Positions 27,595 to 39,900 of a stretch of DNA of 64,000 nucleotides are shown here, in pieces. How positions within the stretch are numbered: position 1 is the first letter of the stretch; the number at the start of each line of letters is the position of its first letter. The DNA is taken from the NCBI GenBank assembly GCA_013397455.1, contig VYZB01000167.1, positions 1,334,624 through 1,398,623 of the forward strand. The letters are read 5' to 3'. The notes under the pieces were generated by a model. The model made no database searches and was not told the origin of the DNA. It saw nothing but the letters and a program-made list of their open reading frames with translations. Position numbers and translations under genes: made by a program. Source of the stretch: Crotophaga sulcirostris (lineage: Eukaryota > Chordata > Aves > Cuculiformes > Crotophagidae).

Positions 27595-29386
27595 AAGAAA
27601 TATAGGGGTCATACTCGAAGAAGCTAAAACAACCTCATTTACTCAATAGCCTACACTTGGAATACAGACTAAGAAAAAGTGAAGTCACAGCAGTTGTTCT
27701 ATTGTCAGGAATCTGTTTTACAAAAGATAAAATTCTGATCACACATTTTCTCTATTACCACAATCTTAATACTGTCCTACACTGCTGCTGTCAGTGTTGC
27801 ACTTCTTTGACATTCTCTCTCAGCGTCACCCAAATCAAAATGATAAATGTGCAACTTCTGGTACTTCTTCACCAACATCTGCCCTCCTCCATTCCTCATG
27901 CACCCATCTCCAGTAATGCAGCCCAGCCATTTTGCATTTCCTTTGCCAGCTTGCTCCTGTTGCTTTTTGTTAGTGCTGTGTCTCTGTTATTTTGCCTTCT
28001 GAACAAGGCACAAATTGAGAGCAAAATGAGGGTCATCAGAGTAAGCTGGCACCATGGCATCAGTGCCACCACTACACCAATTAGAAGTGATCAGCCAGCG
28101 GTGCTTCTATTGCCCTCATGAGCCTTTCTGAGAAAGCAGCTGATACAAACTGATAGGACATGCTGAGGCATAGCTCCTAAAGCTGTCAGTGCTTCAAAGT
28201 TTTGTTTTCTTTTTAACCAGAATATATTATGCTGTCATGGGTAAATGATTTTGCTTTTAGCTGCTTCATCAGGAGTAAAAGATAATGGCATCTGTTCTGT
28301 CTTATGTGTAATATTTCTCTTTTATTTCTTAGCGCAGTTGTTTGTTCTTGTTTTTATGATCCTCAGCCCATGTTTCTAGAGAGTTCTTCAAATCCCTTGG
28401 ACAATGGCTACAATTTACATCTTTGCATTTTCTGTTGCTTGTATTGAAGATATTTAGAAAGGTACTCTGGAGGGATAAAGTAGAAACAGCAGAAATAGTA
28501 ACTTCCTAAACTCTGATTTCTTTTGTTAATAATTAATAACTGACAAAAAAAAATGCCTTCAAATGTAGCTCTCAAGAAAAAGAAATCTTACATTTTTTTG
28601 TCTGGTGGAAAAAGTCACTGGAAAGAAGTGTCTCTGCATATGTGTATGTGATAATTTTCCAGTGAAGGAATAAGGTCAGAAAGTCAAATAAGAAAAAAAT
28701 TGCCAAGATAGATACATTTTTCAGCAGCATAGACTGTAAAATACCTCCCAGTTTTTCAGACTGGTATTTGCAAAAAGCCAGTGACCTCAGTCTGGAGTCC
28801 TTCCAGGATTTAGTTCTTGAAGAACTGCTTGTCACAATCTAGTAGTGCTCTCATTTCTATAGGGAGATACAAATCATTAATTTTTAAAAGTGTAACACAT
28901 TTGGAAGCTCTTGTTTCCACCTCCCAATATGGGCTTTCAGTTAAACTGACTTTGTTGTGCTAACAGGGAGGGGTAGAGTGGGAGACAGGGTCCAGATGCA
29001 TCTTAACAGCCTTCTAGTTAATTTGGGTTCTCCACCCTCGGAGAAATGACTGCATCAATCCTTAGCTTATATATGGTATGACATTTTCTTGTACCTTACT
29101 AGTTTAGTGAGTGGAAAGTGAAAGTATCACAGATCCGATAAGGCCAAATATCAGATATGTTAAACTTGAAAATGATTATTTGAGAATTTTATATATATCT
29201 CTATTTTGCGTCATGTCAGATTCTGTGTCAATGCTAGCAAGATGTAGAAACACCTTATTGGCATGGAAAAAGTTAAGACTTAGTGAAAAGTTGAATGTCA
29301 AGTTGGACTAACCAATACAGATGAACATTTTTTACTAGTGAGTTCTTAGCAGACCAGGGGTTTAGGAGCTGAGGTGTGTGAATTTC

Positions 29387-29446
29387 AAAAAAAAAACCAA
29401 AACAAAAAAACCCCAAAAACCAAAACACACAAACCCCCCAAAACCT
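29387..29446. repeat. A/C-rich low-complexity tract
   Basis: Runs of A broken by CC and CCCC (AAAAACCAAAAC-like units) form the complement of the T/G-rich tracts elsewhere in the window. No exact period. Confidence 0.85.
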
Positions 29447-30797
29447 CTCATGTTGAAAAACAGCATCATAAAAATGGATTATATACGTTCATCCAATCTT
29501 CAGAGTTATTTTTCAGCCATGACTGACACTGTCATGGAGCTGCATATAGTGAATTCCTGAATATGGTCAGAATTTTTAATACAAAGCAATGTGTAATATA
29601 GTTTGTTATATAGTTAAGGCCCATCTTCTGTAGTACAAGGGAGAGCAAGTACATGAGAACAGTATCACTAAAACCTGAAGAGAAACTTATTGTTTTCTGG
29701 AACTGTGGAATTACTTTCTCTATAAAATGTTCATATTTGACAAAACATAACAGGAACTGAGTGCCAGTTAAAATATACTGGAAAAGACAGTTTTATACTC
29801 ATTTTCATTCTTTTGTTCCAGGAAAAAGTTGAGTGGATAAAAAATAATAATTCTGTTTTTGTAAAGCAAGGGAATTACAGCAACAAAAGAATATTTTGCA
29901 ACGCGCAGAAAATCTTGTCTATGGAAAAATGTCAGTATTTAAAAACTACTTTACAAAGACAACATAGAGAATGGTATTTTTCATTTTAAATTTTAATGGT
30001 GAAGTTTATTCTAAGATTATTTTAGTTTTACCATGAACATTTATTGTATTGATAAGCGGGTTGTAATAGTATTCCAAGATATCCTCCTCCTCTGTTTCAA
30101 CCAGACTGTGATGCTCAAGCTTGTTTCCCCTTAGACCTCAGTCACTTTTCAGTTACAGAATACAAATGAGAGGAAGACTGTTAATTTTGAAATTTGTTTT
30201 CTTTGGGTTCCATCTTTGTTATTGTAAAATCCCACTGCAAAATCAGTATCTATATCTATATATACTTACGTGTAGCTCCCTGTCTGTATACTTAAATATA
30301 CATATAAAATAAACTATTAGTTCCTGCCTTTATTATAGTAGTATCATTTTACTTTAGAAGTGATTCCTTTCTATTTATATCAGATATTTCTCAAACTGTC
30401 ATTCACATAATAAAAATGTATTTTCTGAAAAAGAAAAATGCTAATTTTCCTTCCACTCAAGTAGAATTGTGTGGCTCTTCTGCAAGCTACTAATCTATGT
30501 CTGTACCTTCTGCCTCAAGCAATGGTTACAGCTGAAATACATCAACTGTTCCGGGTAAGAGTTCCCCTTGTCTGAACAAGAAATAGCTCCAGTTTTATGC
30601 TTAACTTTATGCTTAAACACTGCTCTCAGTCAGAAATTGATTAAATATATTTAAATTAAATTATAACTGTGTGCAGGAAAAAGAACTAAGTAGGACTGAT
30701 ACTGATTTGAGGAAACAGGTGTTGAAAATTCATCTGAGATAAGTTTGCTTTATAGATTAATTCAAATTCAATTCAAAATGTTTTTTTAATTTCTCAT

Positions 30798-30915
30798 AGA
30801 TTCATAGATTTCAAAGTCAGAAAGGACTGGTATAATCATATGCTATTTATGAAATTGTAATCCATGGAATTTTACATAGGAATTCCTCTTCCTGCTCTTC
30901 AAAATTGTGTCTGGC
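30798..30915 (-). mobile_element. Ancient CR1-like 3' end fragment
   Basis: The + strand reads CATAGATTCATAGATTTCAA, then 'agtcagaaaggactggtataatcatatgc', and ends near 'catggaattttacataggaattcctc'. This is the decayed complement of a CR1 tail and adjoining 3' region ('catagattc', 'gaagggacc', 'gatcat'). About 120 bp can be followed. No coding part is left. Confidence 0.6.
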
Positions 30916-33900
30916 TATCTATTAAAAATAAAATATCATGTAATCTTGGTTTACATAATTCTATTAATTAAGGATCTCTTATATTTTTTTAGTCATCTGC
31001 TGTGATTTTTAAACAGACTTACTACTAAGAATTTGCATCTTTTCTGTTTGAATTTTGCTGTCTTCAATTTCCAGCCAATACATCATTTTAACATTATTGT
31101 TTCCATAAATAATAACTACTGTATTATCAGAAAACTGGTTTGGTAGCCCTTAGCATAAGCAAATTTACCTTCTGCAGCAAGCTGTGGCACCATGAAATGA
31201 CAGAAAAGTCCAAATGGAAGCATAATTACATAGTGTAGGCACCCTCTCCCAGCCTTGACTTGCCTGTCTGGCTCGGCTGGTGCTTAGCTCTACAACAGTG
31301 TTGTTTGCTGTACTCCTTCAGTTTTGCTTTTGCATATGAACAGAAGCTCTTCCAACCTGCTCAGCAGAAATTTAAAATCTGGTACCCATCCTCAGAGTAA
31401 GCCCTCCTTCACCTGCCTCCTGTGAATATGTTCTTTAATCTGCCAGGTGTTCTCCATCAGCATATCAAAAGGGTATTCACTGGAAATGCAGGAGGAAGAG
31501 CTGCTGCCTTTTTCTTTTCCTTTGTTCATTTTCTGTTGGCTAAGGCATCCATCCAGGCAGTGTCACCTACTTTCAGTGTCTGCCTCATCTCCCACTTTTC
31601 TGAAATGCCCCTTACACCAGGCTGTTCTGGTTAGTGTTAGTCTATGCCTCTTCGGTTGAACTGGCACCATTGCTCAGAAAAGAGTTGGGAAGTCCCAGAA
31701 AAGGAAAGAGAAAGACATGATCCAGCCCTTGCCACCAGGACACTGACCCATCACCTGTGACAAGACAAGAAGCACTTCTGTATTAATATTTATCCTAGCC
31801 ACTTAGTGGCTAGGCATTTTTCTACATAGCCTACAAGGGGCTGAGTTCTCTTCTGAGGCATCTGCTCTCCATTTGGTTTTCATGGTGCAAAATAACTGGG
31901 GGACCTAACTCAGCCACAGCTCCTACTTTAGCTACATGTAGTGATACTCAAGTGCACAGCACTTCACTTGCATCTGTTTCTCAGCCTGCCCCATGGCTTC
32001 CTACATCTTGAAGGGCAAATTATAGTTTTTGAGTGTTAGATATGATATTTTCAAAAGACTGGTGTCTCTGTGACATTACTGTGACAAGATGGTATTAATA
32101 ATTTACTAACTCCTGCTGGCAATCGAAAACTTGAGATTTCATCTTTGAAATTAGTTGTAAAGGTAAGTCTTGCTAAGTCCAAACTTTTGATAATCCATTT
32201 TTGCAGTACACCACTGATTTGTCTTCATGTTCTCCACAGTCTTTTAAATGAAAGGACTGCACAATATCCACATTGTGTACGATTTCTTCTTTCACTGTTA
32301 ATGAAAAATGAGCACATCTGATTTTTTCAAGTTTCTACCTTTATCTTTTGCGGTTTTGTTGGCCTCCATATTGTTAATATGGAGGAATAAAACCTAGAAG
32401 TAAAACAAAACAAAACACTCCAACACAATAAAACAAAACAACAAAGCAACAAAAATGAAGCAACAAAAATGAAAGGCAGAAGTAGAGCTCTAGCTGAATA
32501 TTTCAGAAAGAATTATCTACCAAAATTAGGCTTTTTAGTTTGCATGGTTTTCATCTTTCAGAGTGACAGTGAGACATGAATAAAGATAGGGATCCAAGTT
32601 ACTAGATTTGTGCTAAAGTTATTCCGCAGTTATTCCAAAATTTCTTATCAAACGTGGTAAATAAGAAACACCTCCCATCACACCCCCGATCTAAATAACA
32701 CCAAGTTCACTATTGATATAACAGCTTTTGTTTTCTTTTTCAAAGGCAAATCCAAGCAAACAGGATGAAATCTTCATTCTTCATTTTACCTTATTCTTAA
32801 GAAAAATATCTAGTGTCCTAAGGTGCTAGAGAAAAACTTATCTGGCAAATGATGCTGTACCAATCCATTCTATTCTTCTTAATTGTTATTCACTTTACTT
32901 CCAGTAAAAGTAATAAAAAATTTCCAGAGGCTCTATCAGAAACAAGGGAAGTCATCTACATTTTTTCTCAGTGCATAAAATAGATTCAGACTAATCTTTC
33001 CCCCATAAAATCAGATAATTTGAGGAGCATCTTTACTCAATGCTGTTAGGTTTCCTTCTCCACAAAAACATGTTAGATGTTTTCTTAAATTTAAAAGAAT
33101 AGCTAAATCTGTAAATTTGGTCATCTGTTTATTTTATACTTGTTTATTTTGTTTATATTAATAATATATTATATCTACTCAATACTGTTTTAGGCAAGAT
33201 AAATATCTTCTGTTTAAAAATGTGGTAAAGAACCTCTAATTTGGATTTTGGTGTGCATTTTGACAAGTACTTTTTTCCACTCTCAGATAAAAGGAGTTCC
33301 CAACCCTGTCATCTGAAAAAAAATAAACCAAACCCTTACCTGCAGCTTTAAGAAACAGAACAGCTATCCTCGGTTTACTTGTTAATGTACATTTGAAAGT
33401 ACAGTGGAAAAATCCTTAATCTGAAAACCATTAGTTATATAGGAGAGATAAAATAGTAAATTTTGCAAATTCACATTCCACAAATGGTAGCTATGTGCTT
33501 TGAGATTTTAGTTCTGCTGACTGATGTAGAAACTGGGGAAGTTCTGTAGCTGCTAATACTGGTTCCCATCCATTAAGTTATTTAGTGTGATTGCCCAAAA
33601 GGACACAAGGTAGCATGGGATAGTTTTTCCTGATTGCTTAGAAGCTCATGCTTTATTGCAAACAAAAGTAGCATTGAACAGCCACATTGCATGAGGGCAA
33701 AAGGCTGTAATTTCATACACAGTTCATTTATACTCAGATTTACTTCTAGAGCTTTATTCCTGTGTAAGTCTTGAGTTCTTGCATGTGATTTATCACTGTT
33801 TAGAGGATTGCATTATGACCAAACACCCAAATCTCTAAATGTTGTTCCACTTGTTGCAGATACATCTTTAGCTTTATTTCTTTTATTCTGTTAATGGCTA

Positions 33901-36428
33901 TAATAGAGTGAATTCCTTGTATCTCAGATGATTCCTTCACAAATCATGTTAAGCCATAATCTTTTCCTAGTCTTCTCTCCATTTTCTCTCCATCCTGTCA
34001 ACTTGGTAGATTTCAGTGCAGTCCATCATCTTGGTTGGAAAGAGCAAGCTACTGATAGTTCAACCCTCTTCCTGAATATTCACTGTGTGTGCAAAATTGC
34101 ATAGACAGCACACTTTCGATGTAGCAAACCTCTATTCAAGTGCTTATTGCCCTGTAGATGGTGGCAGAGATGGTTGCCAGTGCTCATCAATTTTGAACAT
34201 GCATTATTGTAAAAATGACACAGTCTATTAAAAAAAATCTTACCTGGGGATCGTATTTAACACATAGTGTCTAAGCTTCCCAAACTAATTAGCATTCCTA
34301 ATTCAACCACTACTGTCCTGCTTCGTTCCATGTATTGTGTTGTATGGTGCCATAGCAGCTATTAAGAACAAGTTAAATCAGTTTTTTAGATGCATATTTT
34401 TAGTATAGTATTCTTGCAACCTGTTGTGATATTGCAGGTTCCTTGGACATGTGGACAGGAAGTAATGGATGATATGAACTTTTTAAATGAGTGCTGAATG
34501 TCTACAGCATTATTAGTTCATATCACATATCCAAATTTAGTCTTCCTTAACTTCAAATCTGGGTAGTTCCCTCTAACAGGCATTAATAGGAGATCCCTCT
34601 ATAAGAGATCTAGTGCATTGCATCCTTGTGTCTCTGCAGCCTGTTTTCCTAGTCTGAAAATCTTTTCAGCTGTAGGCTGAATTTTCTTTGCTTCCACCTC
34701 TTTTATTTATAAGGCCAGGGCACTTCTTGCCTTGCTAGACCTGCTTCAAATCATATTACCTTTGTCTTGCAATTTATGTGTGTGCTACCTTTTTCCTGAT
34801 GTCGGTACCCAATTTGATGGTCTATGGGTATAGTAAAAAACATCTCAGTGGGCCTTGGCTGACTTCTAGCCTCTCAGAAAGTCCCATTCTGATACCTTAT
34901 TTGTGACTCTGATCCAATCTGTGTTCACTTTTACTTGCTGACTACACCATTTGTGGATGAGAAGGGTATCTTCCTCCTGCAGTTGTGAAGCAGTATAATT
35001 ATCGCCCTGTGATCTCAGATTTTTAAGCTTTTTTTTTTTCTCTTCTACAGTTCAGTCACCTTTCCTTAGAGATTTTCCAAAACCTGCTCCCAAAGTCCTT
35101 TTCTATAGACTAATGGGGAGCAGGGGAGGAAGAGAGAGGGTGAGAACTATGCCAGCTCCAGCCATCACTATCACCGTACATTATTGGTCAAAGCATGGAG
35201 CTTCACATTAAGTACTCCTCATTCTGCTTGGTTTGGTTAGTGTACATAAACAGCATGTTGCACTTTTCACTGTCGTAACTTCCTAGTATGAACCAGAATT
35301 CATGAATTGTAAAGGAACAGTTCTCATATATTTACAATGCCACCAACATAATTCATCGAGTGACTTAAAAAAAGCATGCAAAAATTCTGTGATGCTTTTT
35401 CATGCATTTAGTGAGACACTGGATAAACTATCACTGGTAGCTTTCCCACAGCATCACTGATGGAGTTGAAATATTCGCTAAGACAGTGGTGAGAGCTACT
35501 TAGGCAGTTCTTGAGTGAGCCTTAAGTGGGCATAAAAATACATGCATATGAAAACTTAAGCTACATAAATCACTAAGGCAAAATCGAATCATAGTGTCCA
35601 GTCTGTTACTGTTTTGATTTCACTGGCAGATACCAATCAGTTAGTAACTCTGCTAAATAGTAACTTCAGATCTTCTTATTTTCCTGAAATTATATATGCT
35701 TTGGAGGGAAAACAAGAAACAGCTAACAGCCAAAACAAAAGTTGAATTAAAAAGAAAACTCCACCACATTATATTACTTCATAATTTTATGTTTAAATGT
35801 AGAATATGTAAATGTTCATTTTCTCTCATATTCTCTTCCTGCTTAGTGACAAGAAAATAAATTCAAATTGTGCTTGGGAGGAATAACTTAACAAAGCCAA
35901 TTTTACTATGCAGATGAATTGTAGGTGTTGAATATCTGCATTTGCTGAAATTGTTAGCAAGCTTTTTTCCAAAGCTTTCTCTCTTTCTAGGTGTGTATAT
36001 AACACATTATATTTAGAGAACTAACCAGTTCTAAGAAACGTAGTTGTTTTAAGTAAAATACTCCTGGCTATAAATTTTGCTTAGGAAGTAACGGCTTCAT
36101 TTTTTGTTTAAATTTAAGGTTTAGGGTCTAAAGTTTTTCAAAAGGTGAGCAAATTATTTCCTCAATGACTGTTTAATGGAATTATGCTTTTTTTTCTAAG
36201 AATATCGTGTTGAGTTTGGGGGAGTGAATAGGTTTATTAGATGAAAAACGTATGCCTCTTCTCTTTTACATTTCCATATTAATCATTCAATTATGCTCTT
36301 GTGGTCCACTTGTTCATTTCATTAAACAGGTTGGGGGTGGGACAAAACAAACCATCCCAAACAGCTGGGAAGTTTTAGTCTTCAGCCATGGGTTGTTTAT
36401 GACAAAATGTTGCTTCCAGTTTGGTCTT
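30916..36428. other. Intronic stretch, mostly unexplained
   Basis: Intron 51 DNA. It includes two perfect short palindromes (31794-31814 and 32363-32385), an A/C-rich tract with a 14-bp direct repeat (32402-32472), and a patch of higher GC content at about 31170-32000. I cannot assign the GC-richer patch to a repeat family. No gene seen. Confidence 0.6.
32402..32472. repeat. A/C-rich tract with a 14-bp tandem repeat
   Basis: AAAACAAAACAAAAC-like units lead into two exact copies of AGCAACAAAAATGA (32445-32458 and 32459-32472). Confidence 0.85.
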
Positions 36429-36911
36429 CATAGAATCATAGAATGGTTTGGCTTGGAAGGGACCTTAAAGATCATCTAGTTCCAACCCCACTGCCATGGG
36501 CAGGGACCCCTCCCACCAGCCCAGGCTGCTCCAGGCCCCATCCAACCTGGCCTTGGACACCTCCAGGGAGGGGGCACCCACAGCTTCCCTGGGCAACCTG
36601 TGCCAGGGCCCCACCACCCTCAGTGTGAAGAATTTCTTCCTAATGTCTAATCTAAATCTTAGCCCTTCCAGTTAAAGCCGTTCCCCCTCATCCTGTCACT
36701 CCATGCCCTTGTAAAAAGTCCCTCCACAGCTTTTCTGTAGCCCCTTCAGTTACTGGAAAGCCCCTATGAGGTCTCCTCGGAGCCTTCTCTTCTCCAGACT
36801 GAACAAGTGCAACTCTCTCAGCCTGTCCTCACAGCAAGGGTGCTCCAGCCCTCTGAACATCTTTGTAGCCTCCTCTGGACCTGCTTCAACAGTTCCATAT
36901 CCTTCATTTAG
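36429..36911 (-). mobile_element. CR1 LINE 3' end, antisense
   Basis: The left end on the + strand is CATAGAATCATAGAATGG, the complement of a classical CR1 octamer tail. It is followed by TTGGAAGGGACC, GATCATCTAGTTCCAACCCC and the GC-rich 3' region. Read on the minus strand, the coding end [14 protein letters not shown], then [20 protein letters not shown], is visible (about 36751-36895). The element is 5'-truncated near 36911, keeping only the last part of ORF2 and the 3' end. It is better preserved than the ancient fossils but belongs to a different subfamily from the three sense copies. The proline-rich open frame on the + strand at 36443-36628 is a shadow of this element. Confidence 0.94.
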
Positions 36912-39900
36912 GAAGTCTTCTCTGATTCTCTTCTTTGACCAAACATAATTTTTTGGATCACTCACTGTTAAGAGTTCTTACCTAGTAAAAAAAAAGTATA
37001 AAATACATCCCAAACTATATTTGACTGGTAGTATGTAAATATACAGAGAAATTATGAAGACATGGTAGTCATTACTACTACATAGGACTCCTCAGTTAAA
37101 CATTAAAAAGTAATTGTGGGACCTAATTTAACCAATAATATTTTATTTTTTTAATGTCATTTCAACTTCATTGTTCTTAGAGATGTTTTTCAGCTTAAGA
37201 ATGTAAAATGGTTATAAAGTAGAAAAAAAGCACAACCATATATAATGTTGCTGAACAGCAACCTTAACTCTTGTTCGTCTATTTGAAGTTCAGCAATGGA
37301 CTTGAAAGTCCTGGCTTTAGTGTGGGAAAAGTTACTTCTGATATTAAAAAGCAAACACCCGTAATCAGCACTAGTAAATGATTAGTTGAATGTTTAAGAC
37401 TTGGTACTGGAATTCAGATATTCCACTTTGATAATATTTGTTGTAAAGTCAGGAAAAAAAGGAAAAAATAGATTGGATAAATCCTAGCTTTTATATAAAC
37501 TGGTACACATATGGCTGGAGTGACAAATATGCAGGCTGTAGCATGCTATACGTTATAAACCTAGAGAATATTTTAATTCTCAGTCTCAAACCTTGCAGTT
37601 CCACTAAGAATTTGTTGCACTTCACCTGCTTCAGTTTTTCAGTTTATTTTTTAGCAATTTTTATACAAGTTATTTCAGTTGCTGACTTAAACAATTTGTT
37701 CCATATCTCAACCCCCATTTTGTGTAAAAAAATCATAAAAGTTAGGAACCTGAAAATTGGATTTTTCTTTTGAGCAGCTGCTGTCCACAAATGTGGAAAG
37801 ATTGTTAAAAGTGAATAGCATCACTTTCTAACAAACTGCAGGCAGGTTTGATGACTGAATCTCATTTTTCCATTACTGTGCTGTCACTAAACATTACGTC
37901 GGCACTCATAGATATATGGAAGAAAAAGAAAAGCTCTTTTGGGGTTTAAAGATTTATTTCTACAGCCATGGATGTCAATGGTCCTTCTTCATTGTTGACC
38001 TACTCACGCTAAATTACATTTATTATTAAACACAAATTTCTTGTTTAAAATGTGGTCTATAATGTTTTGTAGAATATGTTATTACACTTTTACAGAGCAC
38101 TAGGTAAATGAGAGTAAAGGGAAATTATATGTACAAGAACAGAAGCGTTTAATAAAAAAAAAAATTAGTGTAGCTGAATTCTTGAGTCTTTGTACCTGTG
38201 CTTTTGGTTACCTCATGGAGATTAGGTAGGTTTTTGTTTAATTTGTTTTCAAAATCCTTTCATAATAACTTTCATTTCTGCATTGCCCATTTTTACATAG
38301 CACATTTGTTTCAGAGTGCTGACATTCCGAATCAGAAGCATCTGGTCTGCTGCATCTGCTGTGCCTCCACCAGGGTGCCGCTATCAATGAGTTTTTCTTC
38401 CCGTGGCTGTTGTAACATCTTCTAATGATTTCCACTTAGTTTTCTGTGGAGGATACAATTTTAAAACATTAAATATTTGGCTGAATTTGTAAAAGTTTAA
38501 AAAATAATACCATATATAAATTGCTTCTGATTTTGGTTTGGGGTTTTGTTTTTTTATTTGTTTGTTTTAGAACATTTAATCTATTACTTTAAAGGTAGTC
38601 ATTACTTTTCCAAAAATGATATTTAGAGGTCTTTTGATTTGTATTCATAAAAGCACTTCTCTTCCTAGAATAATTATTTGTATTTTTGTTACCCACAAAA
38701 TCAATTTCTATGATTAAATTATCCGGCCATAGAATATTTTTCTGAATTTGATAATACTTATAAGTGGAGCTCAAGCATTGCTGTTTACTTTCATGCTATG
38801 GGATCACAGGAAGGCTCAGGAATGATATGTTTTAGTAGCTACTTTTATCCAAGTTTCCATTGTGGTTTTATATATACAATGTAGTTTCCATATGGAACAT
38901 ATACTAAGTCTTTATGATTATACCAGTTGGTAAAATTGTACCAATAAACATTGTAAAAATTTCTCAACAAATTTAATTTACATGATTTTACCAAAGAAGT
39001 AGAACGTTGTTTGGGTAAGATTCTCAGACACTTTGTATTAAATCAAAGAAGTACAACATTAATTTGAGAAGCATTGTTTTTACCTTATTCTGAGTGGCTT
39101 TCTTTTTAAGAATAAGAAAAAAACTCCTGTTCTGTAATTATATACTACTGTCTCCTAGCAGGTCCAAGAATCTTTGGATCTGTTCACAGTATAAGGGTTT
39201 CAAGATGTCCTTCCTGACCTTTCAAAAATACATGTTAGTACATCCAGCAGAAAGTAATTTTATTCACATGAAATGGCAGAGGAATGTATGTCCTCACAGT
39301 CCATATGGGGATGAGATTGTTGTGTCCCTGAGGAAATAGCAGAGCTAGCAAGATTCGCTTTAAAGAGGCATTACTAGTTTTCCTGGATGTCCAGTTCAGG
39401 AATTGCAGATGGATCTTGTGGATAAATCATTTTGTGCAGTACTTAGGCATATGTCATGTCCATTCACTCATTTTGGTACTGAGCAAATCCTTACTGAGCC
39501 GTCCTTACCTATTACTTTATTTCTCACTAGATTTCATATAGCAGAAACTTTCACCTATAGTACAAGCATAGTATTTAATGCCTGGTTGAAGACTCAGGCT
39601 GGATCAGATAAATCTTTCTCCTATTCGGTATATCAAATATAAAAACAAAATTTAGGAAACTTTAAGGAATAGTTTAGTCACTGTTGACATAAGACTTTCG
39701 AGTCACTTGACTTGCTTTTCCTTCTCTGATCAGTTTCTAGACAGGCGAAGGAGAAAGAAAGAGAAATATTACTTTGGAGGCCACACAATTATCTGAGCAT
39801 GTTGTACGCTTTTTAATGTTACTTCTGAACAGTCCATTTGGGCAATATGTGTAATGCAGATGTTGTTAGGCTGCAATGGGACTGCGTTTCCTATTGTAAA

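Larger units (their letters stand above)
25585..30794. other. Intronic stretch, mostly unexplained
   Basis: AT-rich intron 51 DNA. A short TATG/TGTA-rich patch lies at about 25983-26030. A T/G tract lies at 27532-27594 and an A/C tract at 29387-29446. A somewhat more GC-rich patch lies at about 26480-26960. A 154-codon open frame at 27657-28121 has low-complexity hydrophobic content and no recognisable domain, so I do not call it a gene. Confidence 0.6.

Noticed and set aside
27657..28121. 154-codon open frame on the + strand
   Set aside because: It lies deep in intron 51, starts with no visible promoter or splice context, and its residues (Ser/Leu/His/Cys-rich runs) match no domain I know. 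A frame this long can occur by chance in 64 kb read six ways.
36443..36628. Proline-rich 61-codon open frame on the + strand
   Set aside because: It is the antisense of the GC-rich 3' end of a minus-strand CR1 element.
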